Shown: positions 7,165-16,868, counted from the stretch's first letter. The stretch: 64,000 nucleotides of DNA from Roseinatronobacter monicus (GCF_006716865.1 NZ_VFPT01000001.1:3281001-3345000); one strand, 5' to 3'. Notes: generated from the sequence alone by a model not told the origin. A program made the numbers and translations.

Positions 7165-9011
7165 TGCGCAGCCTCGACGGCGGGGTATGTGGCGGCCTGC
7201 AACTCTAGCAGGAACTCCGCGCCGCCCTCAGGGTGATTGCGCATCGACAAGCGGCCCCCGAAATCGCGCACGATGTTGTAGGAAATCGACAGGCCCAGCC
7301 CAAGGCCCTTGCCCACTTCCTTGGTCGAGAAGAACGGGTCGAATATGCGCGCCTGCAACCCGTCCGGCACACCCGGCCCGTGATCGCGCAAGGTAATCTG
7401 CACCAGATCGCCCGATTGCTGCGCGCACAGGTGCAAGCGCTTGTCTGCCCCCCCTTCCACTGCATCAATCGCGTTGCTCAGAAGGTTGACCAGAACCTGC
7501 TGCAACCGCACCGGCCCACCCGTCACATGCAGCGGCAGATCCCCCAGATCAACCTCCAGCGTCACGCCTGCCTTGGCAAGACGCCAGCCCAACAGCTCTT
7601 GTGCAGCGACGACAGCCTCGGCCAGTGGCACAATGCGCAGCTGCTGGTTCGGCTTGCGGGCGAAATTGCGCAAATGACGACTGATGCGCGTCATCCGGTC
7701 GATCATACCGACGATCCGGTCAATATTCGAGCGCGCCTCATCGCGGCGGTCGCGGTCCAGCAGAAGCTGCGCATTCTCGGCATAGTTGCGCGCGGCCCCA
7801 AGCGGTTGGTTGAACTCGTGGCTGAGGGCTGCGGACATCTGGCCAAGGGCGGCCAGCTTGCCCGCCTGCACCAGTTCCGACTGGGTTTTGCGCAACTGTT
7901 CTTCGGTTGCGCGCCGTTCCGCCACTTCGTCTTCCAGCGCGATATTGGCGTCGCGCAATTCCCATGTGCGCTGCGCGACACGGCGTTCCAGATCATCCTT
8001 GGCGGCCTGTTCCATTGCCAGCCGCATGGCAAGCTGGCGTCGCCGTTGCCAGACAATCAGCCCCAGCAGCGCGACGATCCCTGCAAGCGACAACCCGATC
8101 GCAACGCTGGCGGCGGCCTGCACCCGCGCCGCGCGTGTTGGCAACAAGACCTGCACGACCCAATCCGCTTGCGGCATCCCGCGCGCGACAACCAGATATT
8201 CGGACGCGTCGACTTCGCTACCCGGCCCGGTCAGCAGCCGAAAGCCATGCCGGTCAGTCCGGGCGCGATACTCTATCTCGCCAATCGTGGCATTGGCATA
8301 GCGGCGGGTTTCTTGCGTGCGCGCCAATCGTTCGGGGGTCAGTTCACCAAAAGCGTGGAACAGCCAGTCAGGGCGATTAGACAGAAAAATGATGTTTTCA
8401 GGGTCCGTCACCAGAATACGCAGATCATCCGAGGCCCAAGCCTGCTCGATCTCGTCAACATCGATCTTGATGACAAGCACCCCGCGCCGCTGACCTGCCA
8501 CATCTATCGGTGCGCCAAAATAATAGCCGCGCTTGTCCGAGGTGGTGCCAAGTGCATAAAAGCGCCCCTCGCCATGACGCATGGCATCGAAGAAATAGGG
8601 GCGAAAGGCGAAGTTTCCGCCAACGAAACTATGGGGTTGATCGAAATTCGACGCTGCAAGCGTCACCCCGTCGCGGTACATGACATAGACATCAGACGCG
8701 CCCAGCAGTTCTGCCGTGTCGCGCAGATACATGTTTGCCGCCAGAACCACATCGGGATTTGTCGGCGACAGCAACAGTGACCGGATTGCGCGCTGATCGG
8801 CCAACAGTTCCGGCAGCCGCTCGAACCGCGCCAATTGTCCGCGCAGACTGGATTCAGCAAGGCTCAGCGTGTTCTGCCCGCGATCATGCAATTCATGGAA
8901 CGCCTTTGCGCGGGTCTGATAATGGGCAACCCAGCTTAACCCTGCCACCACAGCGAGGCAGAATATCATCAGCACCGACAGCTTTACGACAGAAGGCCGC
9001 TGCATCCGCAT
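7161..9011 (-). CDS. dctB: Sensor histidine kinase, DctB-like
   Basis: About 616 residues from the ATG at 9011; ATGs at 9068, 9053 and 9005 are also possible and none has a strong ribosome site. Order: N-terminal membrane segment, a long periplasmic dCache-like sensor region (FRPYFFDAMRHGEGRFYALG is typical of DctB), a second membrane segment (VAIGLSLAGIVALLGLIVW), a coiled coil, the dimerisation/phosphoacceptor helix (SHEFNQPLGAARNYAENA, His is the site), and the HATPase domain with N box NLLSNAIDAVE and G boxes DHGPGVPDG and GKGLGLGLSIS. It phosphorylates the response regulator with which it overlaps. The substrate of the adjacent TRAP transporter is the likely signal. Confidence 0.9.
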   Translation of the reverse strand: MRMQRPSVVKLSVLMIFCLAVVAGLSWVAHYQTRAKAFHELHDRGQNTLSLAESSLRGQLARFERLPELLADQRAIRSLLLSPTNPDVVLAANMYLRDTAELLGASDVYVMYRDGVTLAASNFDQPHSFVGGNFAFRPYFFDAMRHGEGRFYALGTTSDKRGYYFGAPIDVAGQRRGVLVIKIDVDEIEQAWASDDLRILVTDPENIIFLSNRPDWLFHAFGELTPERLARTQETRRYANATIGEIEYRARTDRHGFRLLTGPGSEVDASEYLVVARGMPQADWVVQVLLPTRAARVQAAASVAIGLSLAGIVALLGLIVWQRRRQLAMRLAMEQAAKDDLERRVAQRTWELRDANIALEDEVAERRATEEQLRKTQSELVQAGKLAALGQMSAALSHEFNQPLGAARNYAENAQLLLDRDRRDEARSNIDRIVGMIDRMTRISRHLRNFARKPNQQLRIVPLAEAVVAAQELLGWRLAKAGVTLEVDLGDLPLHVTGGPVRLQQVLVNLLSNAIDAVEGGADKRLHLCAQQSGDLVQITLRDHGPGVPDGLQARIFDPFFSTKEVGKGLGLGLSISYNIVRDFGGRLSMRNHPEGGAEFLLELQAATYPAVEAAQ

Positions 9012-9113
9012 CACCCGTGGCAAGTCCAGTCCCGAATCACAGGCGTTCATCATCGTATAACGATGCATGATGCGCAACGCCGGTGCAGTGCGCAAAGGGA
9101 TCAGGGCACAGGC

Positions 9114-10211
9114 TCAGGTATTGAACAGGAAATGCAGCACATCGCCATCCTTGACCTCATAGGTCTTGCCCTCAATGCGGAATTTGCCCGCTTCTTTCGC
9201 GCCCGCCTCGCCATTGCAGGCGATGTAGTCGGGATAGGCAACAGTTTCCGCGCGGATAAAACCGCGCTCAAAATCACCGTGAATGACACCTGCGGCCTGC
9301 GGCGCCAGCGTTCCCTTTGGAATCGTCCAGGCGCGGGCTTCTTTCGGGCCAACCGTAAAATACGTGTGCAGGCCCAACAGCGCATAGCCAGCACGAATCA
9401 GCCGGTCCAGCCCCGGTTCTTCCAATCCCATCTCGGACAGGAACATCTCGGCCTCTTCCGCGTCCAACTGGCTGATTTCTTCCTCGATCTGGGCGGAAAT
9501 GACGACATGTGCGGCACCTTGGGCTGCGGCCATCTCGGCCACGCGGGCGGATAGCGCATTGCCCTCACCCGCCGAAGATTCTTCGACATTGCACACGAAC
9601 AGAACCGGCTTGGAGGTCAGCAATTGCAACATGCGCCAGTTTTTCTGCTCATCCTCGGCCACATCGACCGTGCGGGCGGGTTTGCCTGCTTCCAGCGCTT
9701 CCAGCGCGCGGCGCAACAGCTTGTCCTGCTCGACCGCGTCTTTCTCGCCCCCCCGGATTTTGCGAGACAGGTTGGCCAGACGCTTTTCAATCGAGTCCAT
9801 ATCCGCGATCATCAACTCGGTTTCGATGGTTTCAGCATCGGCAACAGGGTCGATCTTGCCCTCGACATGGGTCACATCATCATCTTCAAAGCAGCGCAGC
9901 ACATGGGCGATGGCATCCACTTCGCGGATATTGGCCAGAAACTGGTTGCCCAAACCCTCGCCCTTGGAGGCACCGCGCACAAGGCCCGCAATATCGACAA
10001 AGGTCATGCGCGTGGGAATCACCTCGCGCGATTTGCCGATTTCGGCCAGCTTTTGCAGGCGGTCATCGGGAACGGCCACATCACCCACATTGGGTTCAAT
10101 CGTGCAGAAGGGAAAATTCGCAGCCTGTGCAGCAGCAGTGCGGGTCAGCGCATTGAACAAGGTGGATTTGCCAACATTTGGCAGACCAACAATTCCCATT
10201 TTGAAGCCCAT
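9114..10211 (-). CDS. ychF: Redox-regulated ATPase YchF (Obg-like)
   Basis: 365 residues, full length for the family. The G1 loop [14 protein letters not shown] is near the N-terminus, followed by [20 protein letters not shown] (G3/switch region), the coiled-coil insertion, and the C-terminal TGS domain ([18 protein letters not shown], ending [11 protein letters not shown]). YchF is a universally conserved P-loop ATPase that binds ribosomes and affects stress responses. It is divergent from trpA and about 100 bp upstream of dctB on the same strand. Confidence 0.97.
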   Translation of the reverse strand: MGFKMGIVGLPNVGKSTLFNALTRTAAAQAANFPFCTIEPNVGDVAVPDDRLQKLAEIGKSREVIPTRMTFVDIAGLVRGASKGEGLGNQFLANIREVDAIAHVLRCFEDDDVTHVEGKIDPVADAETIETELMIADMDSIEKRLANLSRKIRGGEKDAVEQDKLLRRALEALEAGKPARTVDVAEDEQKNWRMLQLLTSKPVLFVCNVEESSAGEGNALSARVAEMAAAQGAAHVVISAQIEEEISQLDAEEAEMFLSEMGLEEPGLDRLIRAGYALLGLHTYFTVGPKEARAWTIPKGTLAPQAAGVIHGDFERGFIRAETVAYPDYIACNGEAGAKEAGKFRIEGKTYEVKDGDVLHFLFNT

Positions 10212-10374
10212 GACCGCGTTCCCCTTGCGTTATGCCAGCGCCGCGCTTGTAGGGTCAGACAGGCCACAAGACAAGAGCAGGTGGTGCAGGGAAAGCACAG
10301 ACACATGCATGCGCAAGGTTGATTCCCCGCCGTTTTTCGCACAAACCCAGATCAGGCCCAAGGGACAGGACAAG

Positions 10375-11166
10375 ATGACCAGAATCGACACCACATTCGC
10401 CAAGCTGAAATCCGAAGGCCGCAAGGCGTTTGTTTCCTATATCATGGGGGGCGACCCTGATCTTGAGGCATCGCTGGCCGTGATGAAAGGACTGCCCGGC
10501 GCGGGCGTCGATATCATCGAGCTGGGCGTGCCCTTCACCGACCCGATGGCCGACGGCCCCACAATCCAGCTTGCAGGCCAACGCGCGCTGGAAGCCGGGC
10601 AGACACTGGAAAAGACGCTGGAAATGGTCCGGCGCTTTCGTGAAGACAACACCACAACCCCGATTGTGTTGATGGGCTATTACAACCCGATCTACATTCG
10701 CGGGGTAGAGCGCTTTCTGACGGATGCCAAATCCGCAGGGGTGGACGGGTTGATCGTTGTTGACCTGCCCCCCGAAGAAGACAGTGAGTTGTGCATTCCG
10801 GCGCAGGCGGCAGGGCTGAACTTTATCCGGCTTGCAACACCCACAACCGATGACCGCCGCTTGCCCAAAGTGCTGCAAAACACTTCGGGCTTTGTCTATT
10901 ATGTGTCGATCACCGGAATCACAGGGGCTGCCGCCGCACAGGCAACCGAAGTGGCCCCGGAAGTGGCGCGAATCAAGGCCGCCACGGATTTGCCGGTGAT
11001 TGTGGGCTTTGGCATCTCGACCCCGGACACGGCAGAGCAGATCGCAAGTGTTGCAGATGGCTGCGTCGTCGGTTCTGCGATCATCAAGGAAATCGCAGCG
11101 GGCAAGCCGGTTGACGCTATTTTGGATTATGTCCGCGCGCTGGCCGAAGGCGCGCATCGCGGGTGA
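10375..11166 (+). CDS. trpA: Tryptophan synthase alpha subunit
   Basis: 263 residues, normal length. It cleaves indole-3-glycerol phosphate to indole and glyceraldehyde 3-phosphate. Catalytic Glu lies in [21 protein letters not shown] and Asp in [12 protein letters not shown]. The phosphate-binding C-terminal motif [14 protein letters not shown] and [10 protein letters not shown] are present. The start at 10375 has GGGACAGGA upstream and gives [12 protein letters not shown], typical of the family; the longer open frame back to 9499 is antisense to ychF. trpB is not adjacent; it must lie elsewhere. Confidence 0.97.
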   Translation: MTRIDTTFAKLKSEGRKAFVSYIMGGDPDLEASLAVMKGLPGAGVDIIELGVPFTDPMADGPTIQLAGQRALEAGQTLEKTLEMVRRFREDNTTTPIVLMGYYNPIYIRGVERFLTDAKSAGVDGLIVVDLPPEEDSELCIPAQAAGLNFIRLATPTTDDRRLPKVLQNTSGFVYYVSITGITGAAAAQATEVAPEVARIKAATDLPVIVGFGISTPDTAEQIASVADGCVVGSAIIKEIAAGKPVDAILDYVRALAEGAHRG

Positions 11167-11176
11167 CGCAATAAGT

Positions 11177-11204
11177 CAGGCCGCGCCCTTGCGGGTGCGG
11201 CCTG
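11177..11204. terminator. GC-rich hairpin between convergent genes
   Basis: CAGGCCGCGCCC pairs with GGGTGCGGCCTG across a TTGC loop just after trpA and before the converging CAP-protein stop. No T run follows, so it is a weak or factor-assisted terminator. Confidence 0.5.
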
Positions 11205-11230
11205 TAACTGTCGGGAATAGTGGCGGTTTC

Positions 11231-11779
11231 TTAGCGAGAGGCGACGCGCAAGCTGCCTGTCGTCTCGCCCAGCACAACGGTCCACCACAATTTGCCATTG
11301 TCATCCTGATGCCAGCCCACACCAACTTCGGTGGCGCGGCGATCCAGAATGACTTGCCGTGTTTCGGGTTCGGTCATCCAGGCGTTGACTGTCTCGAACT
11401 CGGTCTCGAATGTCTCTGAGATCAGCTCGCCAACAACATTGCCACTATAGCCCGCGCGCTCTACGCGGGTCATTGGGCTTGATCCATCCGAACCCCAATG
11501 CCAAGGGCGGCTTTGGAAGGACATGTCTTGAGCATGGGTTGCGGCCGCACTTGCCAGTTGGGCATTCGGCTGCAACGGCGGCAGGCCATTCTGTGCCCGC
11601 ATGGTATTCAGACCATCTTGCATACGCTGGCGCACGCGGGGCGCGTCACTCGCAGCGATTCGATATACGACAGGCACCGGCCTTCCATCGGCACCCGTAC
11701 GCATGGCGACGGGACCGGCTACATCACAAGCGGCTAATGTCAGGGTGCCAACCATTAACAGCGCAAACAAACGAAACAT
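11231..11779 (-). CDS. CAP-domain (SCP/PR-1 family) lipoprotein
   Basis: 182 residues. The N-terminus is a lipoprotein signal with lipobox LAAC (Cys18), so the protein is probably anchored in a membrane facing the periplasm. The remainder is a CAP domain: LNTMRAQNGLPPLQPNAQLASAAATHAQDM, the conserved His in RPWHWGSDGSS, GYSGNVVGELI and a final EVGVGWHQDDNGKLWWTVVLG. The function of bacterial CAP proteins is unsettled. Single gene converging on trpA. Confidence 0.87.
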   Translation of the reverse strand: MFRLFALLMVGTLTLAACDVAGPVAMRTGADGRPVPVVYRIAASDAPRVRQRMQDGLNTMRAQNGLPPLQPNAQLASAAATHAQDMSFQSRPWHWGSDGSSPMTRVERAGYSGNVVGELISETFETEFETVNAWMTEPETRQVILDRRATEVGVGWHQDDNGKLWWTVVLGETTGSLRVASR

Positions 11780-12116
11780 CTTTGATTTTCCTCATAGGTT
11801 GCGCTACGCTTAACCTTTACATTTCGGGTTTTCAAACACAACTGAGCGTGAACCGGGGATTGATGGCCCATCACGTGGCTTTCCTGCACCGTTGTCGCAT
11901 TCGCGCCAAGCTGCTGCAATCTCTTGGCTTAGATGCAGAAAATGGGGTTCAAGGCGAAAAAGTGTTGCGAATTTGACTACGTCTTCAGAAAGCACGTTTC
12001 CCTGAGAACACATAGGATTGAACTTGGCATCATAACATGGTTTTGAAAAGCGACGACTCATCGTCTTGGGAGTTGGCGCCATAATGGATGGCGTTAACAA
12101 CGTTCTGGAGGTTACT
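11780..12116. other. Intergenic region, no gene recognised
   Basis: 337 bases between the CAP lipoprotein start (leftward) and the small membrane protein (rightward). It is locally more AT-rich than the coding DNA and must hold two divergent promoters. A minus-strand open frame crosses it but is antisense to the small gene and to its terminator, so I do not accept it. Confidence 0.4.
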
Positions 12117-12317
12117 ATGAAGAAAATCGCACTCGCCGCTGCCCTGTCCGTCGCTGCTACATCCGCATTCGCTGGAAGCCACAGCAAAATGGGCAAATAC
12201 TCTGAGCCGGTCATCGAGCCAGCAGTAGTTGTTGAAGAAACCAAAGCTTCTTCGGGCGGCATCATCGTTCCGATCATGCTGCTTCTGATTGTTGCTGCAG
12301 CAGTTGCAGCGAAATAA
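12117..12317 (+). CDS. Small exported membrane protein of unknown function
   Basis: 66 residues. The start at 12117 follows a near-ideal GGAGGTTACT site. Residues 1-21 are a Sec signal peptide (MKKIALAAALSVAATSAFAG), then a short Glu/Val-rich segment, then one C-terminal transmembrane helix (IIVPIMLLLIVAAAVAA) ending in Lys. Processed protein would be a mini-protein of about 45 residues with a periplasmic head. The strong ribosome site plus the strong terminator suggest a monocistronic, well-expressed gene. No known function; small genes of this kind are common in Rhodobacterales. Confidence 0.8.
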   Translation: MKKIALAAALSVAATSAFAGSHSKMGKYSEPVIEPAVVVEETKASSGGIIVPIMLLLIVAAAVAAK

Positions 12318-12343
12318 TCAGTCTTCTGCGTTATTCGCAGATT

Positions 12344-12384
12344 AAAAGGTGGTGAGATGATTCTCACCACCTTTTTATTTTTTC
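12344..12384 (+). terminator. Rho-independent terminator
   Basis: GGTGGTGAGA and TCTCACCACC pair around a TGAT loop, preceded by A residues and followed by TTTTTATTTTTT. It ends the small membrane-protein transcript and can also stop the converging hemH transcript. Confidence 0.95.
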
Positions 12385-12451
12385 AAACTCACGCGCTAAA
12401 AAATTTGTGGATGCAGTTTCCCGCATCCGCGTTTCAGATCGCGCGTTGGGT

Positions 12452-13567
12452 TCAGGTCCAGCCTTGCAAGTTTGCTTCGATCACGTCGGTCAGCGCAGCG
12501 ATATGCGCAGGATCGTCATTCAGGCATGGAATATAGGTGAATTGTTCACCGCCTGCCTCTTCAAAGCTTTCACGAATCTCTTCGTTGATCTCTTCCAGCG
12601 TCTCGATGCAGTCGGCTGAAAAGGCGGGTGCAACCACAGCCAGACGCTTGATTCCCTGCCGCGCCAGATCGGCGACATGGTCGACTGTGTACGGGCGCAA
12701 CCATTCTTCGCGGCCAAAAACAGATTGGAATGTGGTCTGAACCTTTGATTCTTCCCATCCCAACTCCTCGCGTAGCAGGCGAGTCGTTTTTTGACACTGG
12801 CAATGATAGGGGTCGCCTTCCATCAGATAGCGCTTTGGCATCCCGTGATAGGACGTGACCAGAACCTCTGGCTTTTCGTCCATCGCGTCGTATGTTTTGC
12901 GCACCGAATCAGCCAGCGCCTTGACGTAAGTCGGGTGGTCGCAATACGCCCCTACCGTGCGCGCCGATGGTTGCCATTTCTGCTCCATCAATGCGCGAAA
13001 GAACTGGTCGCAGGCAGTGGCCGAGGTTGCGCCCGCATATTGCGGATAGAGCGGGAAAAACAGAATCCTGTCGCATCCGGCCTTGACCATTTCATCGACC
13101 TTGGACTTGGTCGACGGGTTGCCGTAGCGCATGCAGAAATCCACCATGATGTCGCTATCAATCCGCTCTGCGATCTGTTCGGCCAGTCGTGCGGTCTGAT
13201 CCTTGGTGATGGTCAGAAGCGGGCTTTCGCCCTTGTCATGGTTCCAGATGGATTTGTAATTCGCACCCGACGTAAAGGGACGCTTGGTCAGGATAATCAG
13301 TTGCAACAAAGGCTGCCACAGATAGGCGGGGTAATCGACCACGCGCTTGTCGGATAGAAATTCATTCAGGTAGCGCCGCATGGACCAGTAATCATAGTTG
13401 TCTGGTGTGCCCAGATTGGCCAGCAGCACACCAACTTTGGCCCGCGGCACAGGCGGGTGGTCAGGCTGTGCAAATTCAAGCCGCCCCTCGCCGGGCTGGT
13501 CCATATGCATCGGGCATCGTGCGGTCGCGGTATCTGGCTTTGCATCAAGCATGGCTGTATCCTTCAT
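12452..13567 (-). CDS. hemH: Ferrochelatase
   Basis: 371 residues from the ATG at 13567, which has GGGAG about 10 bases upstream. It inserts ferrous iron into protoporphyrin IX in the last step of haem synthesis. Family stretches visible: VGVLLANLGTPD near residue 40, GPYAYLW-equivalent region, MRYGNPS, LFFPLYPQYAGATSAT, the active-site His in TSYHGMPKRY, and VVAPAFSADCIETLEEI with the conserved Glu. An N-terminal extension of about 35 residues precedes the core. Convergent with the small membrane-protein gene. Confidence 0.96.
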   Translation of the reverse strand: MKDTAMLDAKPDTATARCPMHMDQPGEGRLEFAQPDHPPVPRAKVGVLLANLGTPDNYDYWSMRRYLNEFLSDKRVVDYPAYLWQPLLQLIILTKRPFTSGANYKSIWNHDKGESPLLTITKDQTARLAEQIAERIDSDIMVDFCMRYGNPSTKSKVDEMVKAGCDRILFFPLYPQYAGATSATACDQFFRALMEQKWQPSARTVGAYCDHPTYVKALADSVRKTYDAMDEKPEVLVTSYHGMPKRYLMEGDPYHCQCQKTTRLLREELGWEESKVQTTFQSVFGREEWLRPYTVDHVADLARQGIKRLAVVAPAFSADCIETLEEINEEIRESFEEAGGEQFTYIPCLNDDPAHIAALTDVIEANLQGWT

Positions 13568-13626
13568 ACCATATCTCCCGGCGCATTTCTGGATTTGTTC
13601 GTGATGTAAAGGGTTTTGGCCGGGAA

Positions 13627-14472
13627 TCAATCTTTACTCGGGATTTTGATCTGATCGGGTAGCGGACTTTCTTGTGTTCCCAGCGCATCTGCAAGGCGTG
13701 CTTGCGCGGAACCGGGGCGCAGGGGGCGTGGCTGGCTGGAGTCCGGGGCCCAGCCTGTCAGGAACAAAAGATCAAAGCTTGCACGCAATCTGCCTGCCTC
13801 ATCTGCGTAATGGGCGGCGTATAACTCTGCTGCGCGCGCGAAGACGGTGCGCGGGGTAAAGCTGCGACGTCTTGCCGCAAGCGCATTGCGTTCCCCCATC
13901 GCGCGCAAATCCGCATACAGCGTCTCGATCCGCTGATAGGCCACGTGCTGGCTGACCGTGTCGGCCACGGGCATGGCAAGGCCCGCGCGCTGCAACAAGC
14001 CGCCAAGGTCGCGGATTTCGGCCATAGGCACCACGCGCGGGCTAAGCCCGCCGCTAATATCGGCTTCGGCCTGTGCCAGACAGGCGCGCAATTCGGCCAA
14101 GGTCTGCCCGCCGGGCAGAACCGCCAGAAACAACCCGTCGGGACGCAGCGCACGCCGTGCCTGCACCATCTGTCCCACCGGGTCTGCGGCCCAGTGCAGC
14201 GCCATAGCATGGATCACCAGATCATGCGCGCCCGCCTCCAATGCCAGAACCGCATCATCGGGCACAAGTTCGGCCCCCGGCAGAAAATCTGCCCAAAGCT
14301 GCGGATGACCGGTCACAATCGCGGGCGATGTAAACTGTCTGTTAACCTCGGCCAGTCTTAATGCGAGTTCCTCATGCGCGATTGTGTGCAGGAAATTTTC
14401 ACCCCCTGCGCGGGCGCGGTTGCGCAAAAGGGCGGCGCGGTCTGCCAGTTCTGGTGGGCTATGGGTCATCAT
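13627..14472 (-). CDS. SAM-dependent methyltransferase-fold protein (BioC / NDUFAF5-like)
   Basis: 281 residues from ATG 14472 (ATG 14469 also possible). It has a class I methyltransferase fold: NFLHTIAHEELALRLAEVNR at the N-terminus, then HDLVIHAMALHWAADPVGQMVQARRALRPDG, which corresponds to motifs around the middle strands. The glycine-rich SAM-binding loop is poorly kept, as in the NDUFAF5 group that hydroxylates an arginine of complex I, so methyl transfer is not certain. It is divergent from comF by 29 bp, a common arrangement in Rhodobacterales. Confidence 0.8.
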   Translation of the reverse strand: MMTHSPPELADRAALLRNRARAGGENFLHTIAHEELALRLAEVNRQFTSPAIVTGHPQLWADFLPGAELVPDDAVLALEAGAHDLVIHAMALHWAADPVGQMVQARRALRPDGLFLAVLPGGQTLAELRACLAQAEADISGGLSPRVVPMAEIRDLGGLLQRAGLAMPVADTVSQHVAYQRIETLYADLRAMGERNALAARRRSFTPRTVFARAAELYAAHYADEAGRLRASFDLLFLTGWAPDSSQPRPLRPGSAQARLADALGTQESPLPDQIKIPSKD

Positions 14473-14501
14473 GAAAGGCCATGTAATCGGGGGCGGACAG
14501 A

Positions 14502-15266
14502 ATGCAAAACCTGACACAGCATGTCAAAGCGCAGGCGACTGGCCTTGCGCATAGCCTGTTGCGCGCGGTCTATCCACCACAATGCCTGACCTGCGACACA
14601 TTGATCGAGGAGGAGGGCACGCTGTGCGGCACCTGCTGGCCACAAACCCCTTTCATCTTCGGCCTGTGCTGCGACAGTTGCGGCGCGCCCCTGCCCGGCA
14701 CGCAGACCGCAACGCCCGTCCATTGCGACGACTGCCTGACCCTTGCACGGTCTTGGGATCAGGGGCGCGCGGTTATGATGTATGGGGACAAGGCACGCCA
14801 AATCCTGTTGGGCCTGAAATACTATGACCGGTTGGACTATGCCCGCCCGACGGGGCGCTGGATGGCGCGCGCCGCAGCGCCAATACTCGCGCCGCACACA
14901 CTGGTTGCCCCGATTCCCCAGCATTGGTTGCGCCTGCTGAAGCGACGCTACAATCAGGCCGCGATCCTGAGCAAGGCCATCGCGCAGGAACTGGGGCTGG
15001 AGCATTGTCCCGACCTGCTGACACGCACGCGCTATACCGGCACGCAGGACGGGCGCGGACGTGCGGGGCGCTATGGAAATGTCGAAGGGGCCTTTGCGCC
15101 ACACCCGCGCCAAGGGCACCGGTTGTCGGGACGGCATATTCTGCTGGTGGATGATGTCATGACAGTTGGCGCTACGTTTTCCGCTGCCACTGAAACCTGC
15201 CGCGCATATGGTGCGGCATCGGTGCGGGTAATCGCACTTGCACGCGTTGCAAGATCGGAATGTTAG
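14502..15266 (+). CDS. comF: ComF family phosphoribosyltransferase-like protein
   Basis: 254 residues. N-terminal zinc-finger-like cysteines (CLTCDTLIEEEGTLCGTCW and CCDSCGAP, with CDDC) precede a type I phosphoribosyltransferase domain containing the PRPP loop HILLVDDVMTVGATFSAA. ComF proteins take part in natural transformation (single-strand DNA uptake). Rhodobacterales often carry comF without showing natural competence. First gene of a plus-strand run with grxC, the nitrilase-like gene and a MarR gene. Confidence 0.9.
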   Translation: MQNLTQHVKAQATGLAHSLLRAVYPPQCLTCDTLIEEEGTLCGTCWPQTPFIFGLCCDSCGAPLPGTQTATPVHCDDCLTLARSWDQGRAVMMYGDKARQILLGLKYYDRLDYARPTGRWMARAAAPILAPHTLVAPIPQHWLRLLKRRYNQAAILSKAIAQELGLEHCPDLLTRTRYTGTQDGRGRAGRYGNVEGAFAPHPRQGHRLSGRHILLVDDVMTVGATFSAATETCRAYGAASVRVIALARVARSEC

Positions 15267-15303
15267 ACTATAGTGCGCCGCATATCCTGAACAGGGGCGC
15301 GCG

Positions 15304-15561
15304 ATGCAACCGATTGAAATATATACCTCTCCGCTATGTGGCTTCTGCCATGCCGCAAAACGACTGCTGAAAGCGAAAGACGCAAGCTTTACCGAGATCG
15401 ACCTGTCGCGCCAGCCAGACCGGCGGGCCGAGATGCTGTCGCGGTCAGGCGGTGCGCGCACAGTGCCACAGATTTTCATCGGCGACACGCATGTCGGCGG
15501 CTGTGATGAGTTGCATGCGCTGGACCGGACCGGCCATCTTGATGCCCTGCTGAAGGGCTGA
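15304..15561 (+). CDS. grxC: Glutaredoxin 3
   Basis: 85 residues, normal for class I glutaredoxin. The active-site motif is CGFC at about residue 13 (family usual CPYC), followed by AKRLLKAKDASFTEIDL. The cis-Pro region is ARTVPQIFIG and the GSH-binding GGCDEL is present. It reduces disulfides at the expense of glutathione. The gap to comF is 37 bp and to the following nitrilase-like gene 4 bp, so they are probably one operon. Confidence 0.95.
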   Translation: MQPIEIYTSPLCGFCHAAKRLLKAKDASFTEIDLSRQPDRRAEMLSRSGGARTVPQIFIGDTHVGGCDELHALDRTGHLDALLKG

Positions 15562-15565
15562 GGTT

Positions 15566-16417
15566 ATGGGGCTGACAGCGGCATTGATCCAGATGACCTC
15601 CGGCGATAATCCGGCCACTAATCTGGAGATGGCGCGCCGCTATCTGCAACAGGCCGCCGCACAGGGCGCAACCCTGGCACTCACCCCGGAAGTCACAAAC
15701 TGCGTCTCGACCAGCAACGCGAATCAGAACCGTGTCTTGCAGACCGAGGCCGAGGACATAACCCTTGCCGGGCTGCGCGAGGAGGCACGCGCCTTGGGCA
15801 TCTGGGTGCTGATCGGCTCGCTTGCGCTCAAGACGCGCGATGCAGATGGCCGCTTTGCCAACCGGTCGTTCCTGATCGACCCGGATGGCGCGATCCGCGC
15901 ACGTTACGACAAAATTCACATGTTTGACGTACAAGTCTCGCCCAGCGAGACATATCGCGAATCCGCCGGGTTCCGGCCCGGAACAAAAGCTGTCGTGGCA
16001 CAAACGCCCCTTGCCGCATTCGGGCTGAGCATTTGCTACGACCTGCGATTCGCGCATTTGTACCGCAGCTTGGCCAAAGCGGGTGCGGTGGTGCTGACTG
16101 TCCCCGCCGCCTTTAGCCCCATCACAGGGGCCGCGCATTGGGAAACACTGCTGCGCGCACGCGCCATCGAGACGGGCTGTTTCGTGCTGGCCCCTGCACA
16201 AACAGGGCGGCATCCTGCATCTGACGGGCAGCGCGTACGCAGCACGCATGGGCATTCTCTGGCTGTGGCCCCTTGGGGCGAGGTGCTGCTGGATATGGGC
16301 ACCGTGCCCGGTGTCGGGCTGGTTAATCTTGACCTTGCCCGCGTGGTCGAGGCCCGTGACCGCGTGCCGGCGCTGTTTCATGACCGCGACTTTGCCCTGC
16401 CGGATGAATCGCCATGA
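15566..16417 (+). CDS. Carbon-nitrogen hydrolase (Nit family amidase)
   Basis: 283 residues of the nitrilase superfamily. The catalytic triad is visible: Glu in LALTPEVTN, Lys in YDKIHMFDV and Cys in LSICYDLRF. The sequence resembles Nit1/Nit2-type omega-amidases, which in some organisms repair deaminated glutathione. The neighbouring glutaredoxin gene fits a glutathione-related role. It overlaps the next gene by ATGA. Confidence 0.92.
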   Translation: MGLTAALIQMTSGDNPATNLEMARRYLQQAAAQGATLALTPEVTNCVSTSNANQNRVLQTEAEDITLAGLREEARALGIWVLIGSLALKTRDADGRFANRSFLIDPDGAIRARYDKIHMFDVQVSPSETYRESAGFRPGTKAVVAQTPLAAFGLSICYDLRFAHLYRSLAKAGAVVLTVPAAFSPITGAAHWETLLRARAIETGCFVLAPAQTGRHPASDGQRVRSTHGHSLAVAPWGEVLLDMGTVPGVGLVNLDLARVVEARDRVPALFHDRDFALPDESP

Positions 16418-16863
16418 AAAACCCGCGCAAGGATATGGCCAATGCGCTGTTCAGTGAATTGCTGATGGCCGACCAGCTTGCGCGCAACCGCCTGTCAAAA
16501 GTCTTGCCCAAGGGGATGGAGTTGTCGCATTTCGGTGTGCTGAACCTGCTGGCGCGGCAACGGACAGAACTTAGCCCGGCGGAGCTGGCGCGCGCGTTCC
16601 ATGTCACGCGCGGGGCCATGACAAACACACTGAACAAGTTGAATTGGGCAGGTTATGTGCATATCCGCCCGGACTGGGACGATGCACGGCGCAAAATGGT
16701 GGCGATCAGCCCCGCCGGACGCGCGGCGCGCGACGCCGCATTAGCCGCCATCACACCGCTGATAGACGATGCCGTCAAGACATTGGGCGAAGACATCGTG
16801 CGCCAGACAATCCCCGTCTTGCGCAGCCTGCGTATGCGCCTTGGCGAAGAGGATGGCGTCTAG
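16414..16863 (+). CDS. MarR family transcriptional regulator
   Basis: 149 residues with a winged helix: HFGVLNLLARQRTELSPAELARAFHVTRGAMTNTLNKLNWAGYVHIRPDWDDARRKMVAISPAG. The last part contains the recognition helix and wing. Translationally coupled to the nitrilase-like gene (4-bp overlap), so it may regulate that operon. Ligand unknown. Confidence 0.9.
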   Translation: MKNPRKDMANALFSELLMADQLARNRLSKVLPKGMELSHFGVLNLLARQRTELSPAELARAFHVTRGAMTNTLNKLNWAGYVHIRPDWDDARRKMVAISPAGRAARDAALAAITPLIDDAVKTLGEDIVRQTIPVLRSLRMRLGEEDGV

Positions 16864-16868
16864 CGCGC

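Noticed and set aside
7233..8780. Plus-strand 515-codon open frame
   Set aside because: Fully antisense to the DctB-like gene; Gln/His/Arg-rich shadow without known motifs.
9499..10374. Upstream extension of the trpA frame
   Set aside because: Antisense to ychF; family N-terminus and ribosome site fit ATG 10375.
11810..12370. Minus-strand 186-codon frame
   Set aside because: Runs through a strong terminator and is antisense to the small exported protein.
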